A stretch of DNA of 64,000 bases from NCBI GenBank assembly GCA_019510305.1, contig JAEKKN010000024.1:62001-126000 (forward strand), given 5' to 3'. Shown piece by piece: positions 53,775 to 61,616 of this stretch (its first letter is position 1; each line of letters starts with the position of its first letter). The stretch is from Microbacterium sp. (GTDB taxonomy: Bacteria; Actinomycetota; Actinomycetes; Actinomycetales; Microbacteriaceae). The translations under genes and the position numbers were made by a program. The notes under the pieces were generated by a model. That model was given only the letters and a program-made list of their open reading frames with translations. It did not search any database and was not told where the DNA came from.

Positions 53775-54140
53775 ATGATCTCGAAGCGCGATCTCGCCCA
53801 ACGGCTCGACATCTCCCTGGAGATGGCCGACCGCCACGGTTTCGGCGACGGCGCGAGCGAGTCAGAGCTCGCGGCGCTCGAGCAGGATCCGCCCGCATGG
53901 CTCGTCCAGTCCCGATCGAACCGCAAGAAGGGTGCGCGCCCTGTCTGGGTCACGTTGACCTGCGATGTGTGCGGTTATTCCGAGACGGCGAGGCCGAAGA
54001 AGTGGTGGCCCGAGTTCACCTACGTGATCTGCCGCCAGCACTCAGTCGACGAGCTTCCGAAGCCGGCCGCCGGGCTGCATCGCGGGTACTTCGAGGGCGT
54101 CGGAAGCCGGTTCGTCGGCGTCGTCGACCAGGGGCTCTAA
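53775..54140 (+). CDS. Small protein with CxxC zinc-like motif
   Basis: 121 residues. N-terminal helical part ('SKRDLAQRLDISLEMADRHGFGDGASESELAALEQDPPAWLVQSRSNRKKG') has the 'ELxALxxDPPxWL' run also known in DUF5997-type actinobacterial proteins; then 'VWVTLTCDVCGYSETARPKKWWPEFTYVICRQHSVDELP' with CDVC and a later Cys-x2-His (CRQH), which could make a four-ligand zinc site. Function unknown. ATG 53775 overlaps the stop of a seven-codon reading frame (53755-53778, MATDTSA), so a leader peptide or misjudged start is possible. Convergent with the AI-2E gene. Confidence 0.65.
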   Translation: MISKRDLAQRLDISLEMADRHGFGDGASESELAALEQDPPAWLVQSRSNRKKGARPVWVTLTCDVCGYSETARPKKWWPEFTYVICRQHSVDELPKPAAGLHRGYFEGVGSRFVGVVDQGL

Positions 54141-54186
54141 CCCGCTCGATGACGCAAGCCAGCGCTATGCGCGAAAGCGGCTGTGA

Positions 54187-55383
54187 CTACACCCGGGCGT
54201 CCTGTCGGGGAACCCAGACCTGGTTGATGATGATGAGGATGGATGCCGCGACCGGCACCGCGACGAGTGCTCCGAGCAGTCCGAGCAGAGTGCCCCCGGC
54301 GAGGGCGCCGATCACGACGAGCGAACCAGGGATGGAGATCGCGCGGTTCATCACGCGGGGTGTTATGACGTATGCCTCCACCTGCATGTACACGAGATAG
54401 ACGATTCCGAAGACCAGCGCGGCGACCGGGTTCGTGAACAGCGCCAGCCCCGTTCCGATGATCCAGAACATCACCGAGCCCACGAGCGGGATCAGCGTGA
54501 TGCAGAACGCCACCGTCGCCATCAGCGGCGGGAACGGGAGTCCGAGGAACAGGTAGAGCAGGAACGCGAGCAGCGCGTTGAAGAACGCGAGCACGACCAT
54601 GCCCATCACGTAGCCGCCGACCGAGTCGGTGATCTGCTCGGTGATCTCTCCTGCCCTGATGCGGTCGCGCGCGGGGGCGAGGCGCAGGAGGCCGGTCTTG
54701 ATACCGGGGAGGGTCGCGACGAAATAGAGCGTCAGAACCAGAACGACGATGGCCCCCGAGATGCCGCTCGCGATGCCGGCGCCGATCTTGAGCGCTCCGC
54801 CTCCGATCGCGGCGATGTTGCCCGGATCGGTGAGGAACTTCTGGATGTCGGCGACGAGGTCTTCGAACTGATCGCCGAACTGCTTCTCGAGGGTCGCGTA
54901 GATGTCGGTGCGGGTGAAGTCCTGGATCATCCCCGGCACCGAGCGCACGAAGCTCGCGACCTGGTCGATCACGATCGGCAGCACCATCCACAGGATCAGC
55001 CCGACCACGACGATCAGTCCGAGGATCACGACGACCACCGAGGCCGCACGCGAGAGGCCGCGGCGCTCGAGGAAGCGCACGGCGGGATCGAGGCCGAGAG
55101 CGGCGAACAGTGCGAGAGCGATGTAGATGAGCACGGTCGACAGGCTCGTCACGGCGAGGCCGAGCACGATCGCCGCCAGCCCGCCGAGCGTGACGAGGAA
55201 GCCGAAGACGAACGGCTTGTCGATGCGGGTCCAGAACGAGCGGCTCGGCGTCATGGGCTCGATCACGACGCGGCGCGGGTCGGGCGTGATCATCATCTCC
55301 ACGACGGGTGCCGCTGCTTCGTCCGCCGGGACGGATGCCGTGGCCTCTTCGCTCTCGGACGGCGTCGGTTCTTCTCGGCTCAT
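54187..55383 (-). CDS. AI-2E family transporter
   Basis: 398 residues from ATG 55381-55383. Cytoplasmic N-terminus of 70 residues rich in Glu/Ala, then eight helices arranged as in the AI-2E (YdiK/PerM) family: 'FVFGFLVTLGGLAAIVLGLAVTSLSTVLIYIALALFAALGLDPAVRFLERRGLSRAASVVVV' at the start and the signature 'GLPFPPLMATVAFCITLIPLVGSVMFWIIG' and 'YVITPRVMNRAISIPGSLVVIGALAGGTLLGLLGALVAVPVAA' at the end. The family was named for AI-2 export; many members have other roles such as Na+/H+ antiport. Divergent from the chorismate mutase gene (43-base gap). Confidence 0.92.
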   Translation of the reverse strand: MSREEPTPSESEEATASVPADEAAAPVVEMMITPDPRRVVIEPMTPSRSFWTRIDKPFVFGFLVTLGGLAAIVLGLAVTSLSTVLIYIALALFAALGLDPAVRFLERRGLSRAASVVVVILGLIVVVGLILWMVLPIVIDQVASFVRSVPGMIQDFTRTDIYATLEKQFGDQFEDLVADIQKFLTDPGNIAAIGGGALKIGAGIASGISGAIVVLVLTLYFVATLPGIKTGLLRLAPARDRIRAGEITEQITDSVGGYVMGMVVLAFFNALLAFLLYLFLGLPFPPLMATVAFCITLIPLVGSVMFWIIGTGLALFTNPVAALVFGIVYLVYMQVEAYVITPRVMNRAISIPGSLVVIGALAGGTLLGLLGALVAVPVAASILIIINQVWVPRQDARV

Positions 55384-55414
55384 GTGCTCACGATATCGGG
55401 CCGTGTGGGGACCG

Positions 55415-55426
55415 TAGAGTATGTGC
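55415..55426 (+). promoter_or_regulatory. -10 box giving a leaderless chorismate mutase message
   Basis: TAGAGT (55415-55420) lies seven bases before ATG 55427, so transcription should begin at the A of the ATG. No ribosome site precedes either in-frame ATG (55421 or 55427). The -35 is not conserved. Confidence 0.5.
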
Positions 55427-55726
55427 ATGACCGACGCGCTGGACCCGAAAGCCGAACTGCTCCGACTGCGCGCGAGCATCGACAACATCGATGCGGCGCT
55501 GATCTTCATGCTCGCCGAGCGATTCCGCGCGACGCAGCAGGTCGGTCATCTCAAGGCGGAGCACGCGATGCCGGCATCCGATCCTGGCCGCGAGGAACAG
55601 CAGGTCGCACGCCTGCGCGCTCTGGCGGAGGATGCTCACCTCGACCCCGAGTTCGCCGAGAAGTGGTTCAACTTCGTGGTAGCGGAGGTCATCCGTCATC
55701 ACACCGAAGCGGCCGAAGGACGATGA
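55427..55726 (+). CDS. Chorismate mutase (AroQ class)
   Basis: 99 residues from ATG 55427. AroQ fold of three helices: 'LLRLRASIDNIDAALIFMLAERFRATQQVGHLKAEHAMPASDPGREEQQVARLRALAEDAHLDPEFAEKWFNFVVAEVIRHH' shows R...IDNIDAAL...R...VGxxK...D.xREE. The conserved Arg, Lys, Asp-x-x-Arg-Glu-Glu and C-terminal Gln/His-type positions fit. It converts chorismate to prephenate for Phe and Tyr synthesis in the cytosol. A lone short chorismate mutase is usual in Actinobacteria, where activity may depend on DAHP synthase. Followed by an 11-bp stem with a 21-nt loop. Confidence 0.87.
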   Translation: MTDALDPKAELLRLRASIDNIDAALIFMLAERFRATQQVGHLKAEHAMPASDPGREEQQVARLRALAEDAHLDPEFAEKWFNFVVAEVIRHHTEAAEGR

Positions 55727-55732
55727 GCTGAT

Positions 55733-55775
55733 CCCCGGGTGGACGACGGTGTGTGCAGCACTCATCCACCCGGGG
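55733..55775 (+). terminator. Hairpin after chorismate mutase
   Basis: CCCCGGGTGGA (55733-55743) pairs exactly with 55765-55775 around 21 bases; six bases after the stop. Confidence 0.6.
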
Positions 55776-55784
55776 CAGTCAACT

Positions 55785-55825
55785 TAGTTTATTGAATAAA
55801 CTATGGTCGAGGGTACGCAGTACCC
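55785..55825 (+). promoter_or_regulatory. ROK-regulator operator: 19-bp palindrome plus a GGGTAC dyad
   Basis: TAGTTTATTGAATAAACTA (55785-55803) is a perfect palindrome with one central base, AT-rich and of the kind bound by NagC/Mlc/XylR-type ROK repressors. GGGTAC-GCA-GTACCC at 55811-55825 is a second dyad. Both are just before the ROK gene (ATG 55863) and fit autoregulation. Confidence 0.65.
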
Positions 55826-55862
55826 GGGACCCTGTCAACCATTTCCCGACGATGGACCAGCA

Positions 55863-57029
55863 ATGCTGAACAGCGACGATGTTCTGGATACTCAAGGCTC
55901 TGTTCGGCGTGCGAATCTCCGGCGTGCGCTGCAGCTCGTGTTCCGGGGCCGGGGAGTCCAGACCAGGGCCGGTATCGCGAGGGCTACGGGGCTCACTGCG
56001 GCGACCGCGTCGTCTCTCGTCGCCGAACTCATCGACAGCCGCCTCGTCGTCGAGGGCGCGCAGGCCGCGAGCACCGGGGGCAAGAGGGCGACGACTCTGA
56101 GCGTGGATGCCGCGCACCACCTGATCCTGGTCATGGTGATCCGGCCGACTGATGCACGGCTCGCGCTGCTGGCGCTCGACAGCTCGGAGATCGACGTCCG
56201 CACGATCGCCTACTCCGCTGAATCGCGGGATCGGAAGCTCGATGAGGCCGTCCAGGCGATCGCCGCCGACTACGGCGAGCGTCTGCTTGTCGCCGCCGCT
56301 CAGCTGCCCGGAACCACCGACGGGCGGAAAGTGCTCGAGAGCGTGCAACTCGGATGGAGCGACGTGCCGCTCGCCGATCGGCTCGAGACCGCGCTCGGTG
56401 TGCCGGTTCTGCTCGTGAACGACGTCGATGCCGAGGCGATCGCCGAAGCGGTCGGAGAGGCGCAGAGCCCGGGCTACCGTCTGTTCGTTCACATCGGCGT
56501 GGGAATCGGCGCGGCTGTGACCATCGATGGGCAGCTCGCCCCCGGTCCACGCGACCGCGCCGGCGAGATCGGGCACGTTCAGGTCGAGTTCGGCGAGCAG
56601 GCGCGCTTGTGCCGGTGCGGGCGTCGCGGATGCCTGGAATCGGCGTCGTCGATGACGGCGATGCTCGGCGAGGACTTCACCGACGCGATGGACGAGGGCG
56701 AGGTCACGGTTCTCGCCCGGGCGGTGGATGCCGTCATCATCGCCGAGGGCGCACGTGCGCTCGCGCGCACGGTCAAGCTCGCGTCGGCCCTGCTGGATCC
56801 CGCAGAGGTGGTCGTCGGCGGGCCCGTGCGCGCACTCGGGGAGCGCTTCCTCGATCTCGTGCGCGAAGAGGCAGACTACCTCGCGACCGGAACGACATCG
56901 GTGCCCGTGCGCTACGCGCGGGGCGGCACGAATCCGTCGATCGGGGCAGGGCAGCTCGCGCTCTCGTCGGCGCTCGGTGTGCAGTGGAGCGCCGAGCAGC
57001 TTTCCGGGACCGGCGCCGACGGGACCTGA
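55863..57029 (+). CDS. ROK-family transcriptional regulator
   Basis: 388 residues from ATG 55863. N-terminal MarR-like winged helix (residues 12-75: 'VRRANLRRALQLVFRGRGVQTRAGIARATGLTAATASSLVAELIDSRLVVEG') and a C-terminal ROK domain with the zinc signature 'GHVQVEFGEQARLCRCGRRGCLES' (His, C-x-C-x4-C). The DxGGT ATP loop of kinases is replaced by 'VIRPTDARL', so it is a repressor and not a kinase. Ligand is probably a sugar or sugar phosphate. A palindrome lies 60 bases upstream. No sugar gene is directly adjacent, yet the amino-sugar locus begins 1.1 kb further on. Confidence 0.9.
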   Translation: MLNSDDVLDTQGSVRRANLRRALQLVFRGRGVQTRAGIARATGLTAATASSLVAELIDSRLVVEGAQAASTGGKRATTLSVDAAHHLILVMVIRPTDARLALLALDSSEIDVRTIAYSAESRDRKLDEAVQAIAADYGERLLVAAAQLPGTTDGRKVLESVQLGWSDVPLADRLETALGVPVLLVNDVDAEAIAEAVGEAQSPGYRLFVHIGVGIGAAVTIDGQLAPGPRDRAGEIGHVQVEFGEQARLCRCGRRGCLESASSMTAMLGEDFTDAMDEGEVTVLARAVDAVIIAEGARALARTVKLASALLDPAEVVVGGPVRALGERFLDLVREEADYLATGTTSVPVRYARGGTNPSIGAGQLALSSALGVQWSAEQLSGTGADGT

Positions 57030-57065
57030 AGCGGGCCACGTACGCGGGGGAGTATGGTCGCTCGC

Positions 57066-57926
57066 ATGACAGCCGACTCCACGCTTCTCGAGGTCGCGGC
57101 GGAACTGTACGCCGGGCCGCCGGAGGAGTTCGTCGCCACACGCAATGCTCGGGCGAAGTCCGCAGCCGATCGGGCGCTCGCCGATCAGATCACAGCGCTG
57201 CGCAAGCCGAGCGCTGCCGCCTGGGTGGTCAACGTCTTCGCTCGCGAGCGTGCCGCGCAGCTCGGCGAGGCGCTGCGGCTGGCCGAGGAACTCCGCGAGG
57301 CGCAGGCCGATCTCGACGCGGCCGCGCTCGCAGAACTGGGGCGCCAGCGCCGAGCGCTCACCGCCAAGCTGGCCGCCGAGGCCGCGTCGCTCGCGAAGGC
57401 GCGGGGAGCTCGAGTGACGGATGCGACGCTCGAGGCCGTGCGTCAGACGATCTCGGCCGCGTTCTTCGATCCGGATGCCGCGGCCGCCGTCGCGTCGGGC
57501 CGCTTGGTGCGCGAACTCGAACCCGCTGCGACCGTCGACCTCGCGGCTGTCGTCGGTGGAGGAACCCCTGATGCGCCGGCATCCGCTCCCGAGCCGGTCG
57601 ACGAGCTGCGGGCGCGCCGTGAGCGGCACAAGGCCGAGAAGGCCGTGCACGACGCCGAGCAGGCGCACGCGCGGGCGGTGAGGGATGCGCAGAAGGCCGA
57701 CAAAGATGCGCGGGATGCCGCCGAGCGCGCCGAAAGGGTCACGACAAGGATCGCCGAGCTCGAGAAGGAGCTCGCCCGCGCCCGCGTCGACGCGGATTCG
57801 GCGGAGGAGGAAGCCACAGCCGCGAAGGAGCGTCGGGATGGCGCCGCCGAGCGGGCCGCCGAGACGGACGCTGCCGCCGCTGACGCGAAGGCCGCGCTCG
57901 ACGTCCTGCGCGACGGACGAGGGTAG
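57066..57926 (+). CDS. Ala/Arg-rich coiled-coil protein, unknown function
   Basis: 286 residues from ATG 57066; the TATGGT at 57053-57058 is a -10-like box seven bases before this ATG, suggesting a leaderless message, so the ATG inside it (57054) is not used. The sequence is almost all helical: heptad-rich runs such as 'AQLGEALRLAEELREAQADLDAAALAELGRQRRALTAKLAAEAASLAKAR' and a C-terminal charged coil 'RHKAEKAVHDAEQAHARAVRDAQKADKDARDAAERAERVTTRIAELEKEL'. No known domain or membrane segment. Some actinobacterial homologues exist by impression; role is open. Confidence 0.7.
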   Translation: MTADSTLLEVAAELYAGPPEEFVATRNARAKSAADRALADQITALRKPSAAAWVVNVFARERAAQLGEALRLAEELREAQADLDAAALAELGRQRRALTAKLAAEAASLAKARGARVTDATLEAVRQTISAAFFDPDAAAAVASGRLVRELEPAATVDLAAVVGGGTPDAPASAPEPVDELRARRERHKAEKAVHDAEQAHARAVRDAQKADKDARDAAERAERVTTRIAELEKELARARVDADSAEEEATAAKERRDGAAERAAETDAAAADAKAALDVLRDGRG

Positions 57927-57965
57927 CGTCGGGGTCCGCTCTTCCTCTGCCGCGCATCCAACTAA

Positions 57966-58031
57966 GGGGCCGGCACGCCAGATCGGGGGACGAATCTGTC
58001 GAAACGTCCCCCGATCTGGCGTGTCGGCCCC
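57966..58031. repeat. Long imperfect palindrome, copy B of the dispersed repeat
   Basis: Arms 57966-57990 and 58007-58031 pair at 24 of 25 positions with a 16-nt loop, sharing CACGCCAGATCGGGGGA and the flank CCGAAGTGG with the copy at 1119-1190. The loops also have GAATC and GAAACG in common. Here it fills the gap between two convergent genes (57926 and 58056) and is the only hairpin available as terminator for both. Confidence 0.8.
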
Positions 58032-58055
58032 CGAAGTGGGCGGGTGGAATGCGTC

Positions 58056-58976
58056 CTACTTCACCGAACCCGCGGTGAGCCCGCCGACCAGGCGCTTCTC
58101 GATGAGCATGAACAGGATGACCACGGGCAGGATCGCGACGAGCGAGACGCCGAACACGTACTGCCAGCTCGTCTCGTACTGGCCGACGAACTTGGTGAGC
58201 GCCACCGAGAGCGGCTGGTTCTTGTCGGTGGAGAGGATCACGAGCGATGCCGCGAACTCGTTCCAGCAGGCGACGAACGTGAAGACGATCGCGGTCACGA
58301 TGCCCGGCCACACCAGCGGCAGGTTGATCTTGAACAGCACCGTGAAGCGCCCGGCGCCGTCGATCTGCGCGGCCTCGTCGATCTCCTTGGGGATGCCGGC
58401 GAAGAACGAGTGCATGATCCAGATCGCGAACGACAGGTTGAACGCGGCGTTGATGAAGATCATCGCCGCCCAGGTGTCGCCCATGCCGAGGACCGTGAAC
58501 TGGCGGAACAGACCCGAGGTGAGCACAGCCGGCTGCAGCATCTGCGTGACGATCACGAGGAACAGGAACACCATGCGACCGGGGAAGTGGAACCGGGCCG
58601 TGTAGTAGGCGGCGGGCAGCGACACCGCGAGCACCAGCAACGTCGCGAAGACGGAGATGATGATCGTCGAGACGAGGTTGAACGGCAGCGGCGTCTCGGG
58701 CGTCGCCCACATCGTGATGAAGTTCTCCCAGTGCCACTCGGTCGGGAGATACGTGGGGTTCACCGAGCGGATCTGCGGCTTCGTCTTCACCGAACCGAAG
58801 AACATGATCAGGTACGGGAGCACGAAGATCAGGAGCACGAGCAGGCCAGCGGCCATGCGCAGGATGACGCGGGGCAACGACACCTGATCCTCGGTGTAGC
58901 GGCGCTTGCGTCCGATCTGGGGAGCTCGAGCTCCCGTGCCGCGGGTGGTGACGAGGGCGGTCTCGGTCACGGTCAT
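58056..58976 (-). CDS. Carbohydrate ABC transporter permease (MalG-like)
   Basis: 306 residues from ATG 58974-58976. Six helices: first 'LLVLLIFVLPYLIMFFGSVKTKPQI' and so on; the EAA loop is 'FAGIPKEIDEAAQIDGAGRFTVLFKINLPLVWPGIVT', and 'QMLQPAVLTSGLFRQFTVLGMGDTWAAMIFINAAFNLSFAIWIMHSFF' is the usual MalG/LacG second half. Its ATG is two bases from the stop of the MalF-like gene. Last gene of a three-gene leftward sugar importer operon without ATPase. Confidence 0.92.
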   Translation of the reverse strand: MTVTETALVTTRGTGARAPQIGRKRRYTEDQVSLPRVILRMAAGLLVLLIFVLPYLIMFFGSVKTKPQIRSVNPTYLPTEWHWENFITMWATPETPLPFNLVSTIIISVFATLLVLAVSLPAAYYTARFHFPGRMVFLFLVIVTQMLQPAVLTSGLFRQFTVLGMGDTWAAMIFINAAFNLSFAIWIMHSFFAGIPKEIDEAAQIDGAGRFTVLFKINLPLVWPGIVTAIVFTFVACWNEFAASLVILSTDKNQPLSVALTKFVGQYETSWQYVFGVSLVAILPVVILFMLIEKRLVGGLTAGSVK

Positions 58977-58978
58977 GA

Positions 58979-59983
58979 TCAGACCTCCTTCATGGGCTTG
59001 ACGGCCTTGACGTAGATCGCGACGATCACGATCACGATGAGGAAGGCGACGACCGACAGCGCGCTCGCGACGTCGACCTTCTTCTGCAGCTCGATGTACT
59101 TGAAGATCATCGTCATGATCGTGTCGGCGCCGTAGCCGGGGATCGACCCGGTCATGACCTTCAGGATCGGCAGCGAGTTGAACACGTTGATGATGTTGAT
59201 GAGGACGGCGACCGCGAGGGCGCTGCGCAGCTGGGGGACGACGATCGTCCAGTAGGTGCGGGTGGCCCCGGCTCCGTCCATCTTCGCGGCCTCGAGAGTG
59301 TCGGAAGGCACCGTCTGAAGGCACGCGAGGATCGTGTACGTCGTGAACGGCAGCGACACGAAGATCGCGATGACGATCGACCAGATGAACGCGGTGAGCG
59401 GGTTCTTGGTCCAGCCGAAGCCCACGGGGTCGCTCGACAGGCCGAGGTCGTACAGGAACTTGTTGAAGATGCCGAAGTACGGCTCGAGGCTGTAGTAGAA
59501 GACCATCGTGGTCATCACGACGGACGCCGCCCAGGGGATGATGACGGCCATCCGCACGATCTGCCGGCCGGGGAAGGCCTTGTTCAGGACCTGGGCGAGC
59601 CCGAGCGAGATGAGCACGGTGAACAGCACCACCACGACCACCCACACGATGGTGCGGAAGAAGATCGGCCAGAACTCGGCGAAGGCGAACACGGTCGCGA
59701 AGTTGTCGAAGCCGACCGAGCCCTTGTCGAGGCCCGAGAGGGAGATGTCTCGGGTCGAGTTGAAGAACATCACGCCGGCGGGGAAGAGGACCACGCCGAT
59801 GATGAGCACCAGGGCCGGTGCGATCCAGGGCAGCGCCTGGAGGAGGTCCTTCAGGCTCGGCCTGCCGCGCGCGGCGCCCGAGGTCTTCGGGGCGCGGGAG
59901 CGGCCGGAGGCCGCCCCCGCGGGGACGGAGGGGGTGGCTTTCGCCGCCCCCTCGAGGTTCGAGGACTCTGTCGTCTGGCTCAT
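58979..59983 (-). CDS. Carbohydrate ABC transporter permease (MalF-like)
   Basis: 334 residues. A Pro/Ser-rich N-terminus of about 45 residues, then six helices, with 'LPWIAPALVLIIGVVLFPAGVMFFNST' as first and the EAA loop 'ACLQTVPSDTLEAAKMDGAGATRTYWTIVVPQLRSALAVAVLINIINVFNSLPIL'. UgpA/MalF type. Forms the membrane pore with the 58056 product. The shared ATPase (MsiK-like) that serves many sugar importers in Actinobacteria must be encoded elsewhere. Confidence 0.92.
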   Translation of the reverse strand: MSQTTESSNLEGAAKATPSVPAGAASGRSRAPKTSGAARGRPSLKDLLQALPWIAPALVLIIGVVLFPAGVMFFNSTRDISLSGLDKGSVGFDNFATVFAFAEFWPIFFRTIVWVVVVVLFTVLISLGLAQVLNKAFPGRQIVRMAVIIPWAASVVMTTMVFYYSLEPYFGIFNKFLYDLGLSSDPVGFGWTKNPLTAFIWSIVIAIFVSLPFTTYTILACLQTVPSDTLEAAKMDGAGATRTYWTIVVPQLRSALAVAVLINIINVFNSLPILKVMTGSIPGYGADTIMTMIFKYIELQKKVDVASALSVVAFLIVIVIVAIYVKAVKPMKEV

Positions 59984-60015
59984 GGTTGTACCCGAACCTC
60001 TCCGTCTCTCGAGGC

Positions 60016-61260
60016 TCAGCCTGCGTCGACCTGTGCCTGGATCTGCTTCAGCACGTCAGCCGCCGGCTGCGACTGGAGCTGACCGAACAGCGACTTGAAC
60101 GCGCCGTCGGCAGCCGACCACTTGGCGTTCGTCGAGGGGTAGAACTGCGCGTCGGGCAGCACGTCGAGGAACGGCTTGAGCTTCTCGTCGCTGTTCAGCT
60201 GCTCAGCACCCGACTTGGTGACGGGAAGGAATCCCTCGGCCTGCACCCACGGCACGTAGACGTCGGCGGAGTAGTAGTAGTCGAGGAAGGTTGTGATCGC
60301 CTCCTGCTTGTCGTCGTCGTTCTTGAACGCCATCAGCTGGTCCATGACACCCAGCGTGAACGGCGAGCCGTCGGCTGTCGGGATCGGAACGATCGAGTAG
60401 TCGAGGTCGGGGTTGCCCTCTTCGATCTGGCCCACCGTCGGCGGGAGACCGACCTGCATGCCGATCTTGCCCTGGATGAAGATGTCCATCAGCGGCGAGC
60501 GGTTGGTCGAACCGGGGTCGGCCTGGGTGGCTCCGGCGTCGATCATCTTCTTGATCTGCTCGGCGCCGGCGAGGTTCTCAGGAGTGTCGATCGTGATCTC
60601 GGATGCGTCGCCGAACGAACCGCCGCCGCCCCAGAGCCACACGGCCGCCTCGGCCTGCGCCTCTTCAGAGCCGAGCGGCATGCCGTAGCCGGCCACACCG
60701 CCGCCGAGGGCTGAGACCTTGGTCGCGGCATCCAGCAGCTCGTCCCAGTTGGTCGGAGCCTCGACGCCGGCCTGCTGCAGCAGCGCGTTGTTGACGAAGA
60801 GCGCACGAGCCGATGCGATCAGCGGCAGGGCGTACGCCGTGCCGTCGACCTCGGCGTTCTTCAGGAATGCGTCCTGGAAGTCGGAGTAGGTGTCGTCGGA
60901 GACGACGTCCTTGGCGGGGTACAGAAGGTCGTCGCCGACGAAGCCGGCGAAGGGGCCTCCGTTGTAGATGTCGGGGGCCTCGCCGGCCTGGATCTTGGTG
61001 GACACGACCTTCTCGAGGTTGTCCCACGACTGCACCTCGAGCTTCACCTTGATGTCGGGATTCTCCTTCTCGAATCCCTTGATGACGTCTTCCCACAGAC
61101 CCTTGGTCGCGTCGGAGTAGCTGGGGACGAGCAGGTCGAGCGTCGTCGCGCCGCCCTCGTCGCCACCGCCACCGCCAGAACCGCCGAATCCGCACGAAGC
61201 GAGTGAAAGGGTGGCGACGGCTGCTACCGCAGCTGCGCCGAATCGCAGTGACTTCTTCAT
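60016..61260 (-). CDS. Sugar ABC transporter substrate-binding lipoprotein
   Basis: 414 residues. Lipoprotein signal peptide 'SLRFGAAAVAAVATLSLASCGFGG' with lipobox LASC (Cys 23) and a Gly-rich linker. Family 1 solute-binding protein: 'TTLDLLVPSYSDATKGLWEDVIKGFEKENPDIKVKLEVQSWDNLEKVVSTKIQAGEAPDIYNGG' and 'AYALPLIASARALFVNNALLQQAGVEAPTNWDELLDAATK'. First gene of the importer operon, divergent from the amino-sugar enzymes at 61617, so it likely brings in the amino sugar or an oligosaccharide containing it. Confidence 0.92.
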   Translation of the reverse strand: MKKSLRFGAAAVAAVATLSLASCGFGGSGGGGGDEGGATTLDLLVPSYSDATKGLWEDVIKGFEKENPDIKVKLEVQSWDNLEKVVSTKIQAGEAPDIYNGGPFAGFVGDDLLYPAKDVVSDDTYSDFQDAFLKNAEVDGTAYALPLIASARALFVNNALLQQAGVEAPTNWDELLDAATKVSALGGGVAGYGMPLGSEEAQAEAAVWLWGGGGSFGDASEITIDTPENLAGAEQIKKMIDAGATQADPGSTNRSPLMDIFIQGKIGMQVGLPPTVGQIEEGNPDLDYSIVPIPTADGSPFTLGVMDQLMAFKNDDDKQEAITTFLDYYYSADVYVPWVQAEGFLPVTKSGAEQLNSDEKLKPFLDVLPDAQFYPSTNAKWSAADGAFKSLFGQLQSQPAADVLKQIQAQVDAG

Positions 61261-61616
61261 GTGTTGCTTTCCTCACTGTGTGTGTCCGCCGCTTCGGAGG
61301 AGAGCGGCGAGGGTGCCCTCCGATGGAGCGGCAGGGCGCCTCCAGCAGAGCGGCGATGATGCACAGCCGCGAACACTCACGCGACGGTGCGTGTGATCCC
61401 GCTCCTCACGGAACGGAGATCGCAGAGCCGGGGTGGGCTCTTGGTGACCTCTTCGTCCACGGAATCGGCGGAGAGGCGGTGGAACTTGTTCGATTATTTG
61501 TCAAGGAAACGAACAAAATCAAGAGCACGGTTGCATTCATTTCCTTGAGCGCAATACTATGATCGAATCACGCATAGAACAATCACAATCACGCAAAGAC
61601 TTTGAAGGGGTCGATC
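61261..61616. promoter_or_regulatory. Divergent control region of the amino-sugar locus
   Basis: 356 bases with no gene; AT-rich between 61480 and 61600. Leftward promoter for the ABC operon: TTGATT (61522-61517, minus strand), 18-base spacer, AATAAT (61498-61493). Rightward promoter for the enzymes: TTGCAT (61531-61536), 18-base spacer, TACTAT (61555-61560). The two -35 boxes stand back to back, eight bases apart. AATCACGCA is repeated at 61566-61574 and 61587-61595 (21-bp period) just after the rightward -10, a likely repressor site. GAAGGGG before ATG 61617 is the ribosome site. Confidence 0.65.
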
